Assembly: GCA_002102555.1 (NCBI GenBank)
Contig: MCFL01000303.1
Span: 1-28,030 of the forward strand
Length of the DNA stretch: 28,030 nt
Reading direction: 5' to 3'
Source: Catenaria anguillulae PL171
Taxonomy: Eukaryota > Blastocladiomycota > Blastocladiomycetes > Blastocladiales > Catenariaceae
Part shown: positions 1-12,108 of the stretch, piece by piece
Layout: each line of letters opens with the position of its first letter
How positions within the stretch are numbered: position 1 is the first letter of the stretch
Made by a program: the position numbers and the translations under genes
Notes under the pieces: model-generated
Seen by the model: the letters and a program-made list of their open reading frames with translations, nothing else
Databases searched by the model: none
What the model was told of the DNA's origin: nothing

Positions 1-970
1 CGCATTGTGTTGCTGAGCCAGTGAACAAAGACTGCGGCAGAGGTTTGGGATTCTTTGAGAACTTGGTCTTGAAACGCCCATCAATTGAAATGTCGCAGGA
101 AATGGACATCATGCCGCTGACCTTTTTGCCTTACCGAGTGGCGGACTCTGGTTGTGCCACAAGATGAGAGAAGGTCGATTGGGCATTGGGTCCCAAGTCA
201 GCTGTGTGTGGGAAAGGCGACAACAGGGAGGGTTTGTCAACAGAGGCTCATTTAGAAAAGCGGCAAGAAGCATCGGGTGCGTACAATTGCATGTTGAGGA
301 CAGCGACATCTGCACGAGCAACAATGGAGGCTTCGGGCGCAACAAAACCCGCAAAAAAGTCGCGAGAGATCAATGGGTTTGCGTCCAAGCCGGCGAGCAC
401 CGCGTCAGGAAGGGGCTCGGGTTGCTCTTGTTCTTGTGCCACATTGGTTGCGTTGAGCGGGCGGGAATTGGCAGCATCTGCTTGGTTGGAGCGTGCAGTC
501 AACCTGCGACGACCAGACACGGTGGTAGGCGAGGGACAAGTCGTTGCTTGAGCCTGAGGCGAGTTGGGCTGTGTTTGACGGTTCCCAAACAGAGCAGGAG
601 GGGGCGGCATGGGAACAACTGCAGGTGCAAAGCCAAATGGGTTGTCGTGACTAGCTTCTTGATAGCGATGGTGCTGGTTGGCGTTGTGGGAAAGCGAGTC
701 CAGAGCGTCATCATCCCCCAAGTCGATTTCATGATTCGCGACCATTTGCGCGAGACAACGGAGTTGGGCTTGGCCAAGGTTTCCGAGGGGAGCCATGGGC
801 GCGCCCGTCGGGTCATGTGCAACACCAAAACCATAGAAGTCTGGGCCCGGAGTGAAGCGGTAATGGGACAGCGGCAATGAAACTGTGGCATGGCGTGCAC
901 GCTGGGGAGAGCGGAAATAGGCCGCGCCGACGCTGGGTTGAGAGGAGGAGCGATGAGCGATACACGGTCA
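1..970 (-). CDS. Unrecognised protein gene, cut by the left edge
   Basis: I do not recognise this gene. The minus strand is open from a stop at 968-970 down to a stop at 248-250. The predicted protein is rich in Pro, Gln, Asn and Ala with a short acidic patch (DLGDDDALDSL) and the readable segment FTPGPDFYGFGV. No ATG lies in this frame near its 5' end; reading begins inside the open frame or after an upstream intron, and a possible acceptor (CCCAG) lies near 940. Below 248 further coding-like stretches in other frames (about 139-200, after a CACACAG acceptor-like site, and about 1-100) suggest more exons running off the left edge. I could not find a splice chain with consistent phase, so exon borders are not assigned. 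Coding status rests on open frame and composition only. Confidence 0.35.
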
Positions 971-1571
971 TTGTGGTTGGTCACATATGTCACAAACAGG
1001 CAGGTTACAATTCCATCGGTGGGGGCTGTTTATGCTTTATAGTGTCAAAGCCCAAGGTGCTGCTCCCGCTGTGCATTTGCATGTGAACAGCGTGGGCGAG
1101 ATGATGTCTTGTCAGCGACGGATAGGCGGTCGGTGAGACGTGAAGGCAGATGGTCGGCGAGTGTCGGACAGTTGGATTGCGAAAGCTTTTCGTGTCATGG
1201 TGCAAGTCTTTATAAGTAACATCGATATCGGTAGAGGACCGACCAACGACAAATATAAAGATGCAAAAAAGGATCAGATCGCGATTCGTGGCCGCTGTAT
1301 TCACTTACGGCGATCGCAAGGCCATTTGCTGGGCTCGAACCCGCCTTTGGTTATACATACGACGCTCACAAAAGCATCAAAGCCAATGCATAATCAGTAG
1401 GAGAACAGTGTGGGGATCGTGAGGTATGGCATGAAAACGGCAACAAAATCAAGAAAACGAGGCCGGGAAAGCATACTGTCGACAGAAAAGAGGGGCCTTA
1501 ATCGTGCATGGGTATACATACATTTCGTGCGTTTAGAGAGAGAGAAAAAATCCCAACGAACCCAACCTCAC
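971..1571. other. Intergenic or untranslated stretch, no gene supported
   Basis: This lies between the left-edge gene and the 3' end of the PIP kinase gene. Short open frames occur on both strands but none resembles a protein family. A tRNA T-arm-like box (GGGTTCGAGCC on the minus strand, about 1332-1342) is present, but no tRNA folds around it (see rejected items). Confidence 0.5.
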
Positions 1572-4204
1572 TCACGCAACCATGTTGTCCACCATAAACC
1601 TCACAAACCGCTTGCCGTATGCTTTTGGATTGATTGCACTCACCTCCAACTTGCGCCACCTCGAAAAACCAACTTTGACCGCGCTTTCCATGCGCTCGAC
1701 CCAGTTGTAGGGTGTCAGAATATCAATCACGCTGAAAAAGTAGAGTTCCTGGTGCTCTGGGAACCGCGCAGGTGGTGGGTATGATGAGCACATGCCACCG
1801 CGGTCGCAGAAAAAGAGTGACGAAGCTGCCTGTGGCGCGCTGTGCATGGTATGCAAGAGTGGAATGTGAGTGGCGTTCACACGAAATGCCATTGCAAAGT
1901 ATGGACGTGCTGCGTACTTTTCCGGGAGATGCAATTTGGAAACCGTGTTGACGCGAAAGATTGGTCCACGCGCGGCTGGATGAGTGAGTGTGGGTGGGTG
2001 TGGGAGAGTGGACAATGTCATGGCACCATGGTCGATTTCGGATTGGTAGTAATGACGATGGTCGCCAAACGGATTGGGCGAGGGTGGAGGCTACAAAATG
2101 AATGTGCTAAATGAAGTGAGCAGGCGCAGAAAAAAATGATGGGAATGAAGAGCAGACAAACGAACCGTCAAAATTTCCAATGTGCCAACACCAGCACCCA
2201 TACCTGTTCCCATGGGCACGCCCAGCCCACTCGCTGTGGCAGAATGCTGCCCACGCCAGCGGCACAGCCCTCAACGCCCTCTTCACTCGCAACTGGACCA
2301 ACCGTCGACGAAGCCGAAGCTGCTGCCGTCATTGTTGTTGCCAATCGTTCCCCGACCCAACTCGTGCACCCCAACCAACAAGGAGTAGTCCATGAGCCCG
2401 CATGCCACCAAGAACGCGTGTCGGCAATGATCTGCTCTTTAAACTTGCGCCGCCTCGTCTCGTCCAACACCATCCTCCTGCCCAACGCCAGCCAGTCCAA
2501 ATCTTTGAGCACAACATGCGGACTCACGCCCAGCCTTGCTCCAGGGTCCTTGGGCAAACTGCGCCTGCCCTTGGTGGATCCCTTGAGGTCAAACTTGTAA
2601 TGGACATCAAGCGTCGGTGGAAACACATTTGCCATGACAATCACCCACACTTTTTTGCGCTCGTGCACAATGCGATGCAACCCATAATACCGCGCAAGCA
2701 AAGTATCTGGCTGACTGGCGATATGTCGAGCGTACGTGGGCAGGATACGCAACAGCGCACGCATCTCGTCGCGGCGGATCGTCTTGATGATGTACCTGTA
2801 GTCACGCGAGTAAAAAAGCGTCGACGCGGATTTGCCCGGTGAACGGACCGCGGCGAGCACGCATTCGGATGTGAGGCTGTCAAGGTAAGACGCCGTGGAG
2901 ACGTGAAAGTGGGTGCGGATTTGGTGAAACACTTGCGGCGCATAGTCCTTGAATCCGATTCCACCGTCGCGCAGAGATGGGCGGGCAAGTGTGGGCCGGA
3001 TCAAGTGGATGGCGAAGACGACGAAGCGAGCGCGGTGCCGATGTGAGGCCGTGGAGGAGAGGTATGTTGTGCCGTGTAATCCGAGACCAAGTGTGAGGGA
3101 TGGTGCCGCTGAATCGTCGACTTCCAATAGAGACAGCACCGAGCATCGGAGCCCTGCCAGAGCCGCGACACGAACGCATACATTCCTGCCTGGGATCGCC
3201 AATTGTATGCGTGCCGAGCGCCGTCGACAGGTACCGCAGGCGATTGGCCGCGCGCCGTTGCAAGGAGACGGTTGTGTTGGACATGGCCCGCGTGACTTGC
3301 CGATATGCGTGCGAATGTCGGCGTGGTGGATGCGCGTCGGTACGTCGGCGCAGCGCCCGCGTTGGTTGTTGTTGTGTGGTGGGTATGAGTGAGCTGCGCG
3401 TGATGCATGTCGGGCGAGGCAAAGTAGGAAGAGGACGAGGAAAAGGAGGATGAAAGGCGGCCAGAGCGGAACACTGGCGAGCCGAAATCGTAGGACTGTG
3501 AGCGACGTGGGTTGGTGAAGATGCGGCGCGGATTGTTGTTGTTGTTGTTGTTGCTGGTAGTTGGTGAAGTTGCCGCTGGATCAGCGTGGTTGATGGAAGG
3601 ATTGGGACCGGATCGGGGCCAGGTCCCGTGTTGCGGTCACAACGGAAAGCGAATGGGATGCACGGCGGTGTTGTCGATGCGACAGAGACTGTACGGGTTG
3701 AGTGGACGCAGTTGCAGCCGGGAGTGGAGCTGGCTTGTGTGACGCCACGGCGACGGGTGCAGCTGCAGCGGCCGTCGACGTGGTTGCGGTGACAGAGGTC
3801 GCTGTGGTGGTGACAACCGCCGCTATATGAGATGATGTGTGAACGGTCAAGGATGAGGTGCAAGTTGTGGACGACACGGAAAGTCCCAATGCAGAGTCGT
3901 TGACCATTGGCGACACTGACGTCGTGGTTGCTGTTGCCGACGAGTGGCCAGAGTCGCTGGCCGTGCCCGAGCTGCTGGTCGAAAAGTGGCGGCCGTCGGC
4001 CACGCCCGTATGCTCGGTATCGCCCAACGGACGCCGAAGCGGCAACACTGGAAGCACCACTACCACATGCTGTTGTTGATGCTGTTGTTGTTGATGTTGA
4101 TGGCGCAGATGCTCGTGAAGAAGTTCGGGCAGATCACGGCTCGCGCCGGGTTGGGATTGTACTGCGTCGGCGGCATTGGCGTGGGTATTCATGGTGGACT
4201 GCAT
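1572..4204 (-). CDS. Phosphatidylinositol phosphate kinase (PIPK family)
   Basis: Phosphorylates phosphatidylinositol phosphates at membranes; PIP2 made this way controls actin, trafficking and signalling. The kinase core is clear. FKDYAPQVF opens it near 2950. GKSASTLFYSRDYRYIIKT is the nucleotide loop with the ATP-binding Lys. FDLKGSTKGR is the family catalytic motif, LMDYSLLVGVHE is the MDYSLL motif, and VIDILTPYN with RFVRFM closes the domain. A 113-nt intron (2091-2203, GTATGG...TAG) is well supported because phase is preserved and the exon resumes at NPFGDHRHYYQ. Two problems remain. The core changes frame between IIADTR and FLVACGLMDYSLL near 2414-2418, by one missing base, and must change back before 2204, possibly through a 64-nt intron. 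The Ser/Thr/Ala/Gln-rich N-terminal half (4204 to about 3200) is spread over two frames. Start at 4204 is the first Met of the open N-terminal frame. Substrate subclass is not resolved. Confidence 0.8.
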
Positions 4205-5121
4205 TGGAATTGCGGATTGCGTCGACTGCTGTGGCTGCTGATCCTGATCGGTGCAGCGGAAAATGCACGGCTCGATTCGGTTCGTTAGCGGCGCGGCGTG
4301 ATTGTACTTACGCTGGTTTGCTTTGGGGCCAACGTCAACGTCAGTGTGCCGAGTGAAGAGTGAAGGTGGCAGCTGTGATCACTGGCGATGTACGGTGGAG
4401 CCAAGCTCGAGCAAAGCACAAGTGGGCAGCGGGCAGCGCACAAGCAGCGGCTCATGAGCAGAAGAGGGCCAGGACCGATTTTGAAGATGAGGGCAGGACC
4501 CGTGCTCTATATGTATGTGGAGGTACATCTATCGTGTGGCACAGGCTGTTGCATATTCAACATTGCGTCTTGGCCGAGGCCATGTCTTTTGCATTGTGAC
4601 TTTTCCGTTTCCAGTGCGGTTCTGTCTTGTTTCCATTGTCTTTCGGTGCTTATTCTTGGCGACACTGCCGCATTTCGCTTTCGTTCGGAATCCAAACTTG
4701 GGCTCGGCGACTCATGCAACGTTTTCATGCCCTTATCAAGCTTGGGTTGCAAACGACTTGTCTGTCAATCATGTTTGCAGACCCAAACGCGTGACTGTGC
4801 CATGGCAAGAAGGTGAAAATTCGCCTTGGAGGCTCTTTGAATGGCAACATGCATACCGAGCTAGCGAGGTAGCCTTCAACGCCCGCACCATCCAATGACT
4901 ACATAAAACGAGGGTCGAGCCGACAGGGACAAGGACCAAGTCATGTTGCAAACGACACACAATCACAGCAGTACGACAACAACTGCAAACGACAACAAAA
5001 GAGCAGTAACGGTACAGAAAAACAACACACAAGTGAAAAAAAAGTGAAATACGCTCTTGGGTCAGTCATCTATCTAAAAATCAAATTGAACGGCCGCCAC
5101 ACATCAAACTACATCCGGAAC
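4205..5121. other. Intergenic: 5' side of PIP kinase, 3' side of PAK gene
   Basis: Both flanking genes are on the minus strand, so this holds the PIP kinase promoter and the PAK 3' untranslated region. Open frames here are short and resemble nothing known. No RNA gene or repeat was seen. Confidence 0.5.
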
Positions 5122-8078
5122 TCACCCCCGCCCAAACTGCATCCCGCCACCCCTCTGCCTTCCCTGCATCAGCAACCGCTTGACCTCGACCTCGCCCTTG
5201 CCGCTTTTCGCCAGCTCCAGGAACGGATGCGACAGCAACTGCCGTGAAGTGGCTCGACGGTTCGGCTCTGCCGCGAGACAGCACCCGAGCCAGTCGGCGA
5301 GATGGGGAGTCACAGATTCTTGGCGGACAACAGATGGCGTGCCATTGGTTGCAACTATTAAATCGACAAGCAAGAGGGGGTGAGAATTGCACGCCGGGTC
5401 TGCAAGCAAACGAGCGAGAACGTACTGAGTAGGAGGGCACGCAATGGATCCTCGTCCAAGTAGGGCGGCTCGCCATCAATCATTTCAATCGTCAGAATAC
5501 CGAGGCCCCAAATGTCAACGGCAAACGAGTAGGACCGGTGCTTGATCACCTCGGGTGCGAGCCAATAAGGAGTTCCGACCAGCGTCTCCCTTCGCCCAAC
5601 GCGCACATCGGAAATGTGACCATCTTCCAGGTAACATGCAAATCCATAGTCGCACAGTTTGACTCGGCCATGATGGCTATTGCACGGACGCAATGCGGTT
5701 AGCTCTGATTCTCACATACCCCTCAAAACCAACCAGAGGAAAAGAAAAGATGAGACGCACTCGATCAAGACATTCTCTGACTTGATATCCCGATGCGCGA
5801 TGCCACGGCAGTGCAAATACTCAAGCGCAGCAACCACCGACTTTGCAATCCACGCCATTGGCACGTGCGCAATGCCAACCCCAACGCGATGCTCAAGTAC
5901 ATCCGCCAATGCACCTCCCTCCATCAACTCCATGACCATCCATACCTCTGCGCCCGCAGCCACCACCATGCCGCCCAAATACCCGAGCAAGTACGGATGC
6001 TGGCTGCCAATTGTCTGCATGACACGCACCTCGTTCACGATGGCATCTGGCCGCGGTTGCGACGGCAAGTGGATGCGCTTGATTGCAACCCACTCGCCCG
6101 TTGCGCGATGCCGCGCGCGGTACACGGATGCAGACGCGCCCTTGCCAATAGCCTTCATGCCCGCATAATCCGACGGCGCAAGCGGCGGCCCGGCTGACGT
6201 TGCGGGCGAAAGCAGCTTTTGCAGGGTTGCAATCACGTGCGGTGGGACTGGCCGCGTCGATTGCCGGCGGCGCGAGTGTTGCGCGAGCGAAAGCTGCGCA
6301 GGTTGCACGACGGGGCTCGCGTTAGCGTTCGAGTGTGAGCGTGCGGGAGGTGCACCAGGAGCGTTGGGCATGGAGTTGGACAAGATGGTGTCGGTCGAAT
6401 CCGCCGTGTCTCGTGTGCGGCCGCCCTGCCTGGAGGCTGGCCGTGAAGGCGGATTGACCGATGATGACGAAACGGATGGGGGGCGCGGGGAGGCCGACGG
6501 GGAGGCCGACGGGGACCTTGCGACGGGCGGCACGGGTGGAAGTTGCATGTTGGGTGCGGGCGCCGCAGGCGGCGGAGGGGGCGGGGCAGAAAGCACCATG
6601 GACGGCGGCCGGCCGCCTGCGAGCGATGCACGCGACCGGCGTTGAGTGAGCGATTGCGTGGACGACGAGTCGACGCTGGACGTGCGTGAAGGTGGGGAAG
6701 GAATGGCGGATTGCGGCGGTGGGGTCGTGGGTGAAGGAGGAATGGGCGGCAGACTAGGCACAGACGGCATGGGTTTGCCGCGGCCCACAGACAGCGGGCG
6801 AGACGTGTTGCGCCCCACCGACGACGAGCGGACGCCAGGCATTCCCGACATGGACGCGGCTTGCGCAGCCGCAGTAGCGTTGGCGCCATAGTGCAAGCTG
6901 GACCGCGACCTGCGTGGCGGCTCTGGCCCGTTTGTATCTGTCGAAGCCACTCTCGACTCGCCTGCATTTCTCGGCAACGACATGTACCCGCCACCGCCGA
7001 TATGCGCACCCGCACCCAAGTTGCGTGGCAACGACGCATACGCGGAATCCTGCGGCGCCATGGGCGAGACGGCACGTTCCACAAGAACGGTTGCGGGCCT
7101 GCCGCGAGACGACGACGACCCACCCGATGAGCGAGACGGCGACGACAACGATCCCGTTTCAATGGCCGAGTCGATGCGGGTGTGAGTGTGAGAGTGGTGG
7201 TGGAGCGCAAAGTCGGTGCGTGGGACAGACCGCGACCGGTCGAATGTCGGCGAGTGCGGCGTGCGAGAGCTCCGATCGACTCTCTGTGGATGCTGGTATT
7301 GGTAATGATCACGAGAAGTGGTCGGCGGCGTTGGGGGCATGGGCAACGGCGGTGCATTCGGGTCGGCCGCAAACGAGTTGGAGAACTCTGCCGGATCGAT
7401 CCACTCGCCTCCATCCAGCTCGTCGTCGTATCCATCAGGCCACCCCGTGTTTGCCATTGACAACGCCTGCTCGGGAACCCGATTCGACCGACCACGGCTT
7501 GCTGGCCCGACGAGGGGGATCACCTTATCGCGCTGTGCGTTGGCATAAAACTCGAGGACGTCGAGCACGGCCTGAGGATTCTGCACCATGTCCTGGTGGG
7601 TGATGGTGGAATGGTCCAGAATGGCCTGCCACTCTTGGGGAATCCCCTTGAGCAACCCCGTGACCGGGTCAATTGACACGTGGACCGTGTGCTGAAAGTC
7701 GGTGGGCATGCCCGATGTCAAGTTGAGCTTCGGGCACCGGGCGTAAATGTCGTCGATCCATGCGTACAGGTCAGAGTCGGACTTGCAAGCAAACCGAAGC
7801 GTTTGCGGGTTCGAGGCGGCATCCGTGCTGTGAACGAGATGAAAGCAGAAGCGTTTTGAAGGTTGATGGATACGTGCGACGGTCGAGACATTGGCCAATG
7901 GGATTGATAGCAGCGGTGCAGACGAGGACGAGGCGGGCGAGAACTCGGACCGGTACAAAAACAGGTGGAGGTCCGTGAGCATCACGTAACGCTTGGGCCA
8001 CGACAGCAGCGACAGTAGACCGTCGTCCTTGACAGACAGGGTGCCGGCGCGGACCGTGGCAGTGGTTGTTGAAGCCAT
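5122..8078 (-). CDS. CLA4: PAK/Cla4-type Ser/Thr kinase with PH and CRIB domains
   Basis: A p21-activated kinase of the STE20 group, which acts downstream of Cdc42/Rac in polarity, septins and cytokinesis. Three exons: 8078-5761, 5676-5426 and 5354-5122. The introns are 84 nt (GTGCGT...TAG) and 71 nt (GTACGT...TAG), and the joined frame gives 933 residues. Order: PH domain about 11-115 (WPKRYVML), CRIB at about 123-140 (SGMPTDFQHTVHV), a long Ser/Pro-rich linker to about 635, then the kinase domain. The kinase shows GKGASASVY, VAIKRI with the ATP Lys, HRDIKSENVL, GTPYWLAPE and the conserved tail IATNGTP, which the second splice rebuilds exactly. PH plus CRIB plus kinase is the fungal Cla4 layout. 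Oddity: the magnesium-binding DFG is written DYG (KLCDYGFA). The start at 8078 is the first Met and leads directly into the PH domain. Confidence 0.93.
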
Positions 8079-9051
8079 GGGATATCAAGCGTCTAGTGTA
8101 GTAGTGCAGCGTGCTGCAGTGGTAGCCGTACAGGGGCGGAGACAGGTGAGAGACAAGTTCAAACAGACGGAACGACGGCGGCACAAACGTCAAACAAAGC
8201 AAAAGCAAAGGCGGCACACTTTTGCTTCAGGTGCAATGACGGCCAAAAGAACCCACGTTGAAACATACCACACTGGCGGTTGCCGATACGCAGGGAGCGG
8301 ACCCAAGGCGAACCAACGTCGCAGGCTCGCACGGGCGAGCGGACGGGCTTTGACGAGCAATGGACGGATTGGCGCCCAAGAAGCTTGGCAAGCGTAAAAG
8401 AGTGGGACACAGGTTGTAGCAAGGCGCAATGTCGTCCGGGACCAATGTGACAAGCTGGGTCGTAATCGCTCACTTGGATCGAGCGAGCGAGGTTTTTGGA
8501 CTTCGAGTTCGTCCGCTGAATGTGTTGATGGATGGGCGAAAAAATTGGTGCAGTCGCCCAATGGCTAGCTAGGGGGGGGGGGGGCAATGAGTCGGGCGGG
8601 GTTACAGGTTCATTGGTTGGATTGAACCGAATAGGGCGGACGTGCATGGTCAAGTCCAGTTGGGAGGAGAGGCAAGCGAATCTTGGCAGAGAGCTCACGA
8701 CGGGATTTGACGGGACGGCTCGCACTTGTCGGTGGATCGGTGTGCCTGGCCACGACTATTTCTGGGGGGTGGTGCTGCAGCCGCAGGTCGAGCGGGTGAC
8801 TCGCCATGGCGGTGGCGGCCCAGGTCTGTTTGCAGCGACCGAGTGCATCACTGTCGCGCGTCAAGTGGTCTCTCAGCCACGGGTCCTGTCGCGTGGTGTT
8901 TCCCATGTCGTTGATCACACTGGCCAATCGCGTTGACCTTCTGCAAAGTATACAGAGTCCGCTTGCACGCCGACACTCATTCGAAGAAACACACAACTCG
9001 TCGCGGCAATTCATGTTCCATATAGACATGTGGACGCTCCGGCGTTACCAA
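8079..9051. other. Intergenic: PAK promoter side and transporter 3' side
   Basis: No gene supported. The overlapping short open frames on both strands have no family resemblance. The stretch includes a 13-base G run, listed separately. Confidence 0.5.
8572..8584 (+). repeat. Homopolymer run of 13 G
   Basis: An uninterrupted run of thirteen G on the plus strand (C on the minus strand), about 500 bp upstream of the PAK start codon. Its length is prone to sequencing error. Confidence 0.9.
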
Positions 9052-11557
9052 TCAAACAACCACGGTTCCCTCGCTCGCCCACCACCCAATGATCCACCAC
9101 CAGCCTGCCGCACCCACCCCAATCACCCCGGCACCCACAGCCAACCCGCCAACGACCGCCCCAATGTGCACCCATCGCCTCGCACTCAACGTCGACTTGC
9201 CCGCATACATGGCCACGCTGCCCGTGGAATAGGGCGTGAGCAGTCCACCAAGCACCAGCGTCATGGCCATGCACATGCCCACGGCCCACGGGACCCGTGC
9301 ATTCTCGTCCCGGTCGCCGGACGTGATGGCATGCGCCACGGCCGCAAGCACGGGCGGGGCAACCACCGCGGCATGTGCCGTGAGCGAGCTGAACAAGTAC
9401 ATGCTGACCATGTTGACCATGGCTGCAACTAGCATGGCGGGGCCCGCGTGTTTAGGAAGAATGCTGGCGAGCCCGGCGCCAAGGACTTGGGTGACGCCTG
9501 CCCATTCGAGTTGAGTCGACAGCGTGAGAAATCCGCCCAGCCAGAGAAACGTGTCCCAGGCTTGTGTGTGTGCGAGAATGGCAGACAGGGGCAGGATACG
9601 CAGCAGGAGGAGAAGCACGAGTGACAGAAAGGCTGGTGCCGATGGGTCGAGCGGGGAAAATGACCATAGAGTCAGGGTTGGGACGAGAATAGCCACAAGG
9701 AGAATTTGCGCGTTCGTTTGGGCGGGTGTGAATGACGCGTGCGCAGGAGATGCACATGGGTCAGATGAGGAGGAGGAGGAGGAGGAAGTGGACAAGTATG
9801 AGATGGGCGACATGGGTGATCCAGGTGGAGTCGTCGTGGTGATCGTGTCTGCGCTTGTGCCTGCGTCCGCTGCAACCAATGGCTGTGCCTCCTCATCCGC
9901 ATCGACCTCTTGGACTTGCTGATCCTCACCCCGACCACCACCACCCGTTCGCCGCAAATCCACACCCAACAGCCATGCGACGACCCAAGGTAAACCAGCC
10001 GCACACGCAACCCAGGGTCCAAGTGCCCCAACCGACCATTGCACTGGCCGAATATCCATGTCCAAATACGTATTGAGCATGCGGGCAATCATGGGCCCGC
10101 CCGCCGTGCCCGTCATGTGTGCCGCCGCCGACAAAATGTTTGCGTGCGCGCCGAGCAAGTGCCAAAAGTCAAACAAAGCCGGCGACGAGGAGGTGGCGAG
10201 CGACGAGATGATGGGCGACATGATGCCGGCGCCGCGCGCCGTGTTGGATGGGATAAAAAGGGCGAGCAGGTATTCACAGACGAGGAGCGTGTACGCGATT
10301 GGGATCGGGTTGGTTGATGTGGAATCGGAGGAGGTTGTGAGTTTGAGCAGGTAGGTGCAGATGCGATGACCGAGTCCCGTTTGTTGAACCGCTATGAAAA
10401 GAAAAGAGGCGAATGAGTTGCGTAAATTTGACATTGACGAGTACACACAAAATGAGTTGCATACCCAGACCCAGCTGAAACGAGGCAACCACCAACCACT
10501 GAATCGGGTCAGAATATCCATCCAACAATGCCGACACGGCATCCTTGGACGACGCACAAGCCATTGCATCTGGCCCACACGCGGCCGTGCCCGTAATCGC
10601 CAAAAGAGCAATCGCGAGCAGAACGAGAAAAGTGAGCTCGAACCGCGAACTTGTCATGACACCCACAGCAACCAAGAGAAAGGCGCCCGAGATCCGAAAG
10701 GGCAGCCGGAGTGGTGCCGCGTGGGAAGAGTCAAAAATGAGTTCAGGCACGATCCAAAAGATCAAGCAAGTGGCAAGTGCCGGTGCGAGTGCGCGCAGGT
10801 CGGCAAGAAGTGGCGCAAAGAGGCGCGACAAACGGGATTGTGAATGTGGGTTGCCACCACCATCGTCATTGAGTGGCGGCAGGTTTGGCGGTGAGACGAG
10901 TGGCAAAGTGGAGAGATTGGACAAGAGTGGCGAGGCCAGGAGTGGTGACCCGCCTAAACTGTGAGCAAGGAGGACCCTGGACAAGGGGGCGCCTGGTGAT
11001 GCATGTGTATGGGTATTGGTATTGGAATGGGTTCGGTGAACGTGCGGCCCAACCACGGGCAGCTGCTGCTCATCTTGATTCTGCAACGAATCCTGCGCGT
11101 CAACGTCAACGCCAAGGTCATTGTCGTCTTCACCGTCACTGATTCTGGTTGTGGATGATCTTGCTGTTGCCGAGCTTGCTGACGAGCACGAGGTAGCAGG
11201 CGACGACGAAAAGAGCGATACATGGACTTGGCGATGAAACGAGACGGCGCGCGGTCGGTCGTCGTTGGCCGAGGGCTTGATGACAAGGTGTGCGTTGGCG
11301 GGCAGCGCGAGGTCGACGGTGGCAAAGGACGAGGGTGAGCCAGTGTTGAGCGGCTCCGTGTACGACGTGTGCAGCCGAGTGTGGTCGCCAGCATTGCTGC
11401 CGCTGATTTCAACAGCAACCGCCGTGCCGTGGCCGTGGCCGTGCCCATGGCCGTGGGGTGGAGGCAGTTGCGGGGGTGGCGGTGGCGGCGGAGTGAGTGG
11501 CGGCACGAGGAGCGGGGCCGCTTCTGTATTCATGTTAATAGTGGGATTCCCATACAT
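9052..11557 (-). CDS. DASS/SLC13-type dicarboxylate transporter (2-oxoglutarate/malate translocator-like)
   Basis: A membrane carrier of the divalent anion:Na+ symporter superfamily, expected to move dicarboxylates such as malate or 2-oxoglutarate. Two exons (11557-10465 and 10391-9052) are separated by a 73-nt intron (GTATGC...TAG) and give 810 residues. The first about 230 residues are Pro-, His- and Ser-rich and probably cytosolic, with a His-Gly run (HGHGHGHGHG). Many hydrophobic helices follow. The paired DASS signatures are visible: SNTARGAG in the first half and SSLTAHAAV in the second. QTGLGHRI and the region around WDTFLWLGGF match plant and bacterial 2-oxoglutarate/malate translocators better than the phosphate-type fungal members, and no SPX domain is seen. 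A poly-Ser loop (GGA repeats on the plus strand near 9768-9788) joins the two halves. The start at 11557 has ACC before ATG; a second Met eight codons later is possible. Substrate is inferred from family. Confidence 0.88.
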
Positions 11558-12108
11558 GGTGACGGCATCGAGTATGCTCAGAGTCCTGCCGTATTAAGTT
11601 GAGTTAACGTTCGGGTGGCACCGGATATGGATGTTTGAAGAGAGTGCGAAGGACAGAACCAATAGAAATGCTGATCAACTGCAGCATATGAATTTAAGAA
11701 CAAGGGCACCAGATTCCAGATTGGCCTCCACTACTTTGTCCACTTCCAGACTGCTTCCACATTGCTTCTAGGTCGATTCTCTCACCCAATAGCAGTATTC
11801 TTCCATCGCTCCACCCGTTGGTGTTGCTGATTGCTTGCTCTGGATACCGGATACCGCCATGCATCCCGACATCTCCGACCACTATACCACACGTGCACAC
11901 CACATGCGCAGCATATGGATACGCACGGATGCTCAGCGGCGGCTTCACCCGACCGTGCCCCAGTCACGGACTCACGGTACGTGCCAGTGAGCCAATGAGC
12001 CACTGCCACTGACTGCCCTCGTCTCTCTCTCTAACTTTTTCTCTCGATCGCCACGCTTTAGTTGACAGCGTATGGATAGCTCCATCCAGCACAGTCTACA
12101 GTATCAGC
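11558..12108. promoter_or_regulatory. Divergent intergenic region between transporter and cyclo-ligase
   Basis: The two start codons face away from each other across 551 bp, so both promoters must lie here. A CTCTCTCTCT tract near 12020-12032 lies about 80 bp upstream of the cyclo-ligase start. I see no clear TATA box, and no gene. Confidence 0.55.

Noticed and set aside
152..880. 242-residue plus-strand frame at the left end
   Set aside because: Arg/Gly/Cys-rich and antisense to a more protein-like minus frame.
1320..1392. tRNA or tRNA-derived element on the minus strand (GGGTTCGAGCC B-box-like, TGGCTTTGATG A-box-like, at the canonical 46-nt spacing)
   Set aside because: The acceptor, D and anticodon stems do not pair and the T stem has a mismatch; position 33 is not T. 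At best a decayed tRNA-like remnant, more likely chance.
6233..7495. 420-residue minus-strand frame inside the PAK linker
   Set aside because: Arg/Pro-rich composition typical of an out-of-frame reading of the Ser/Pro-rich linker; the PAK frame is continuous.
8532..8936. 134-residue plus-strand frame upstream of PAK
   Set aside because: Spans the 13-G run, has no recognisable domain, and the strand shows no splice or promoter context.
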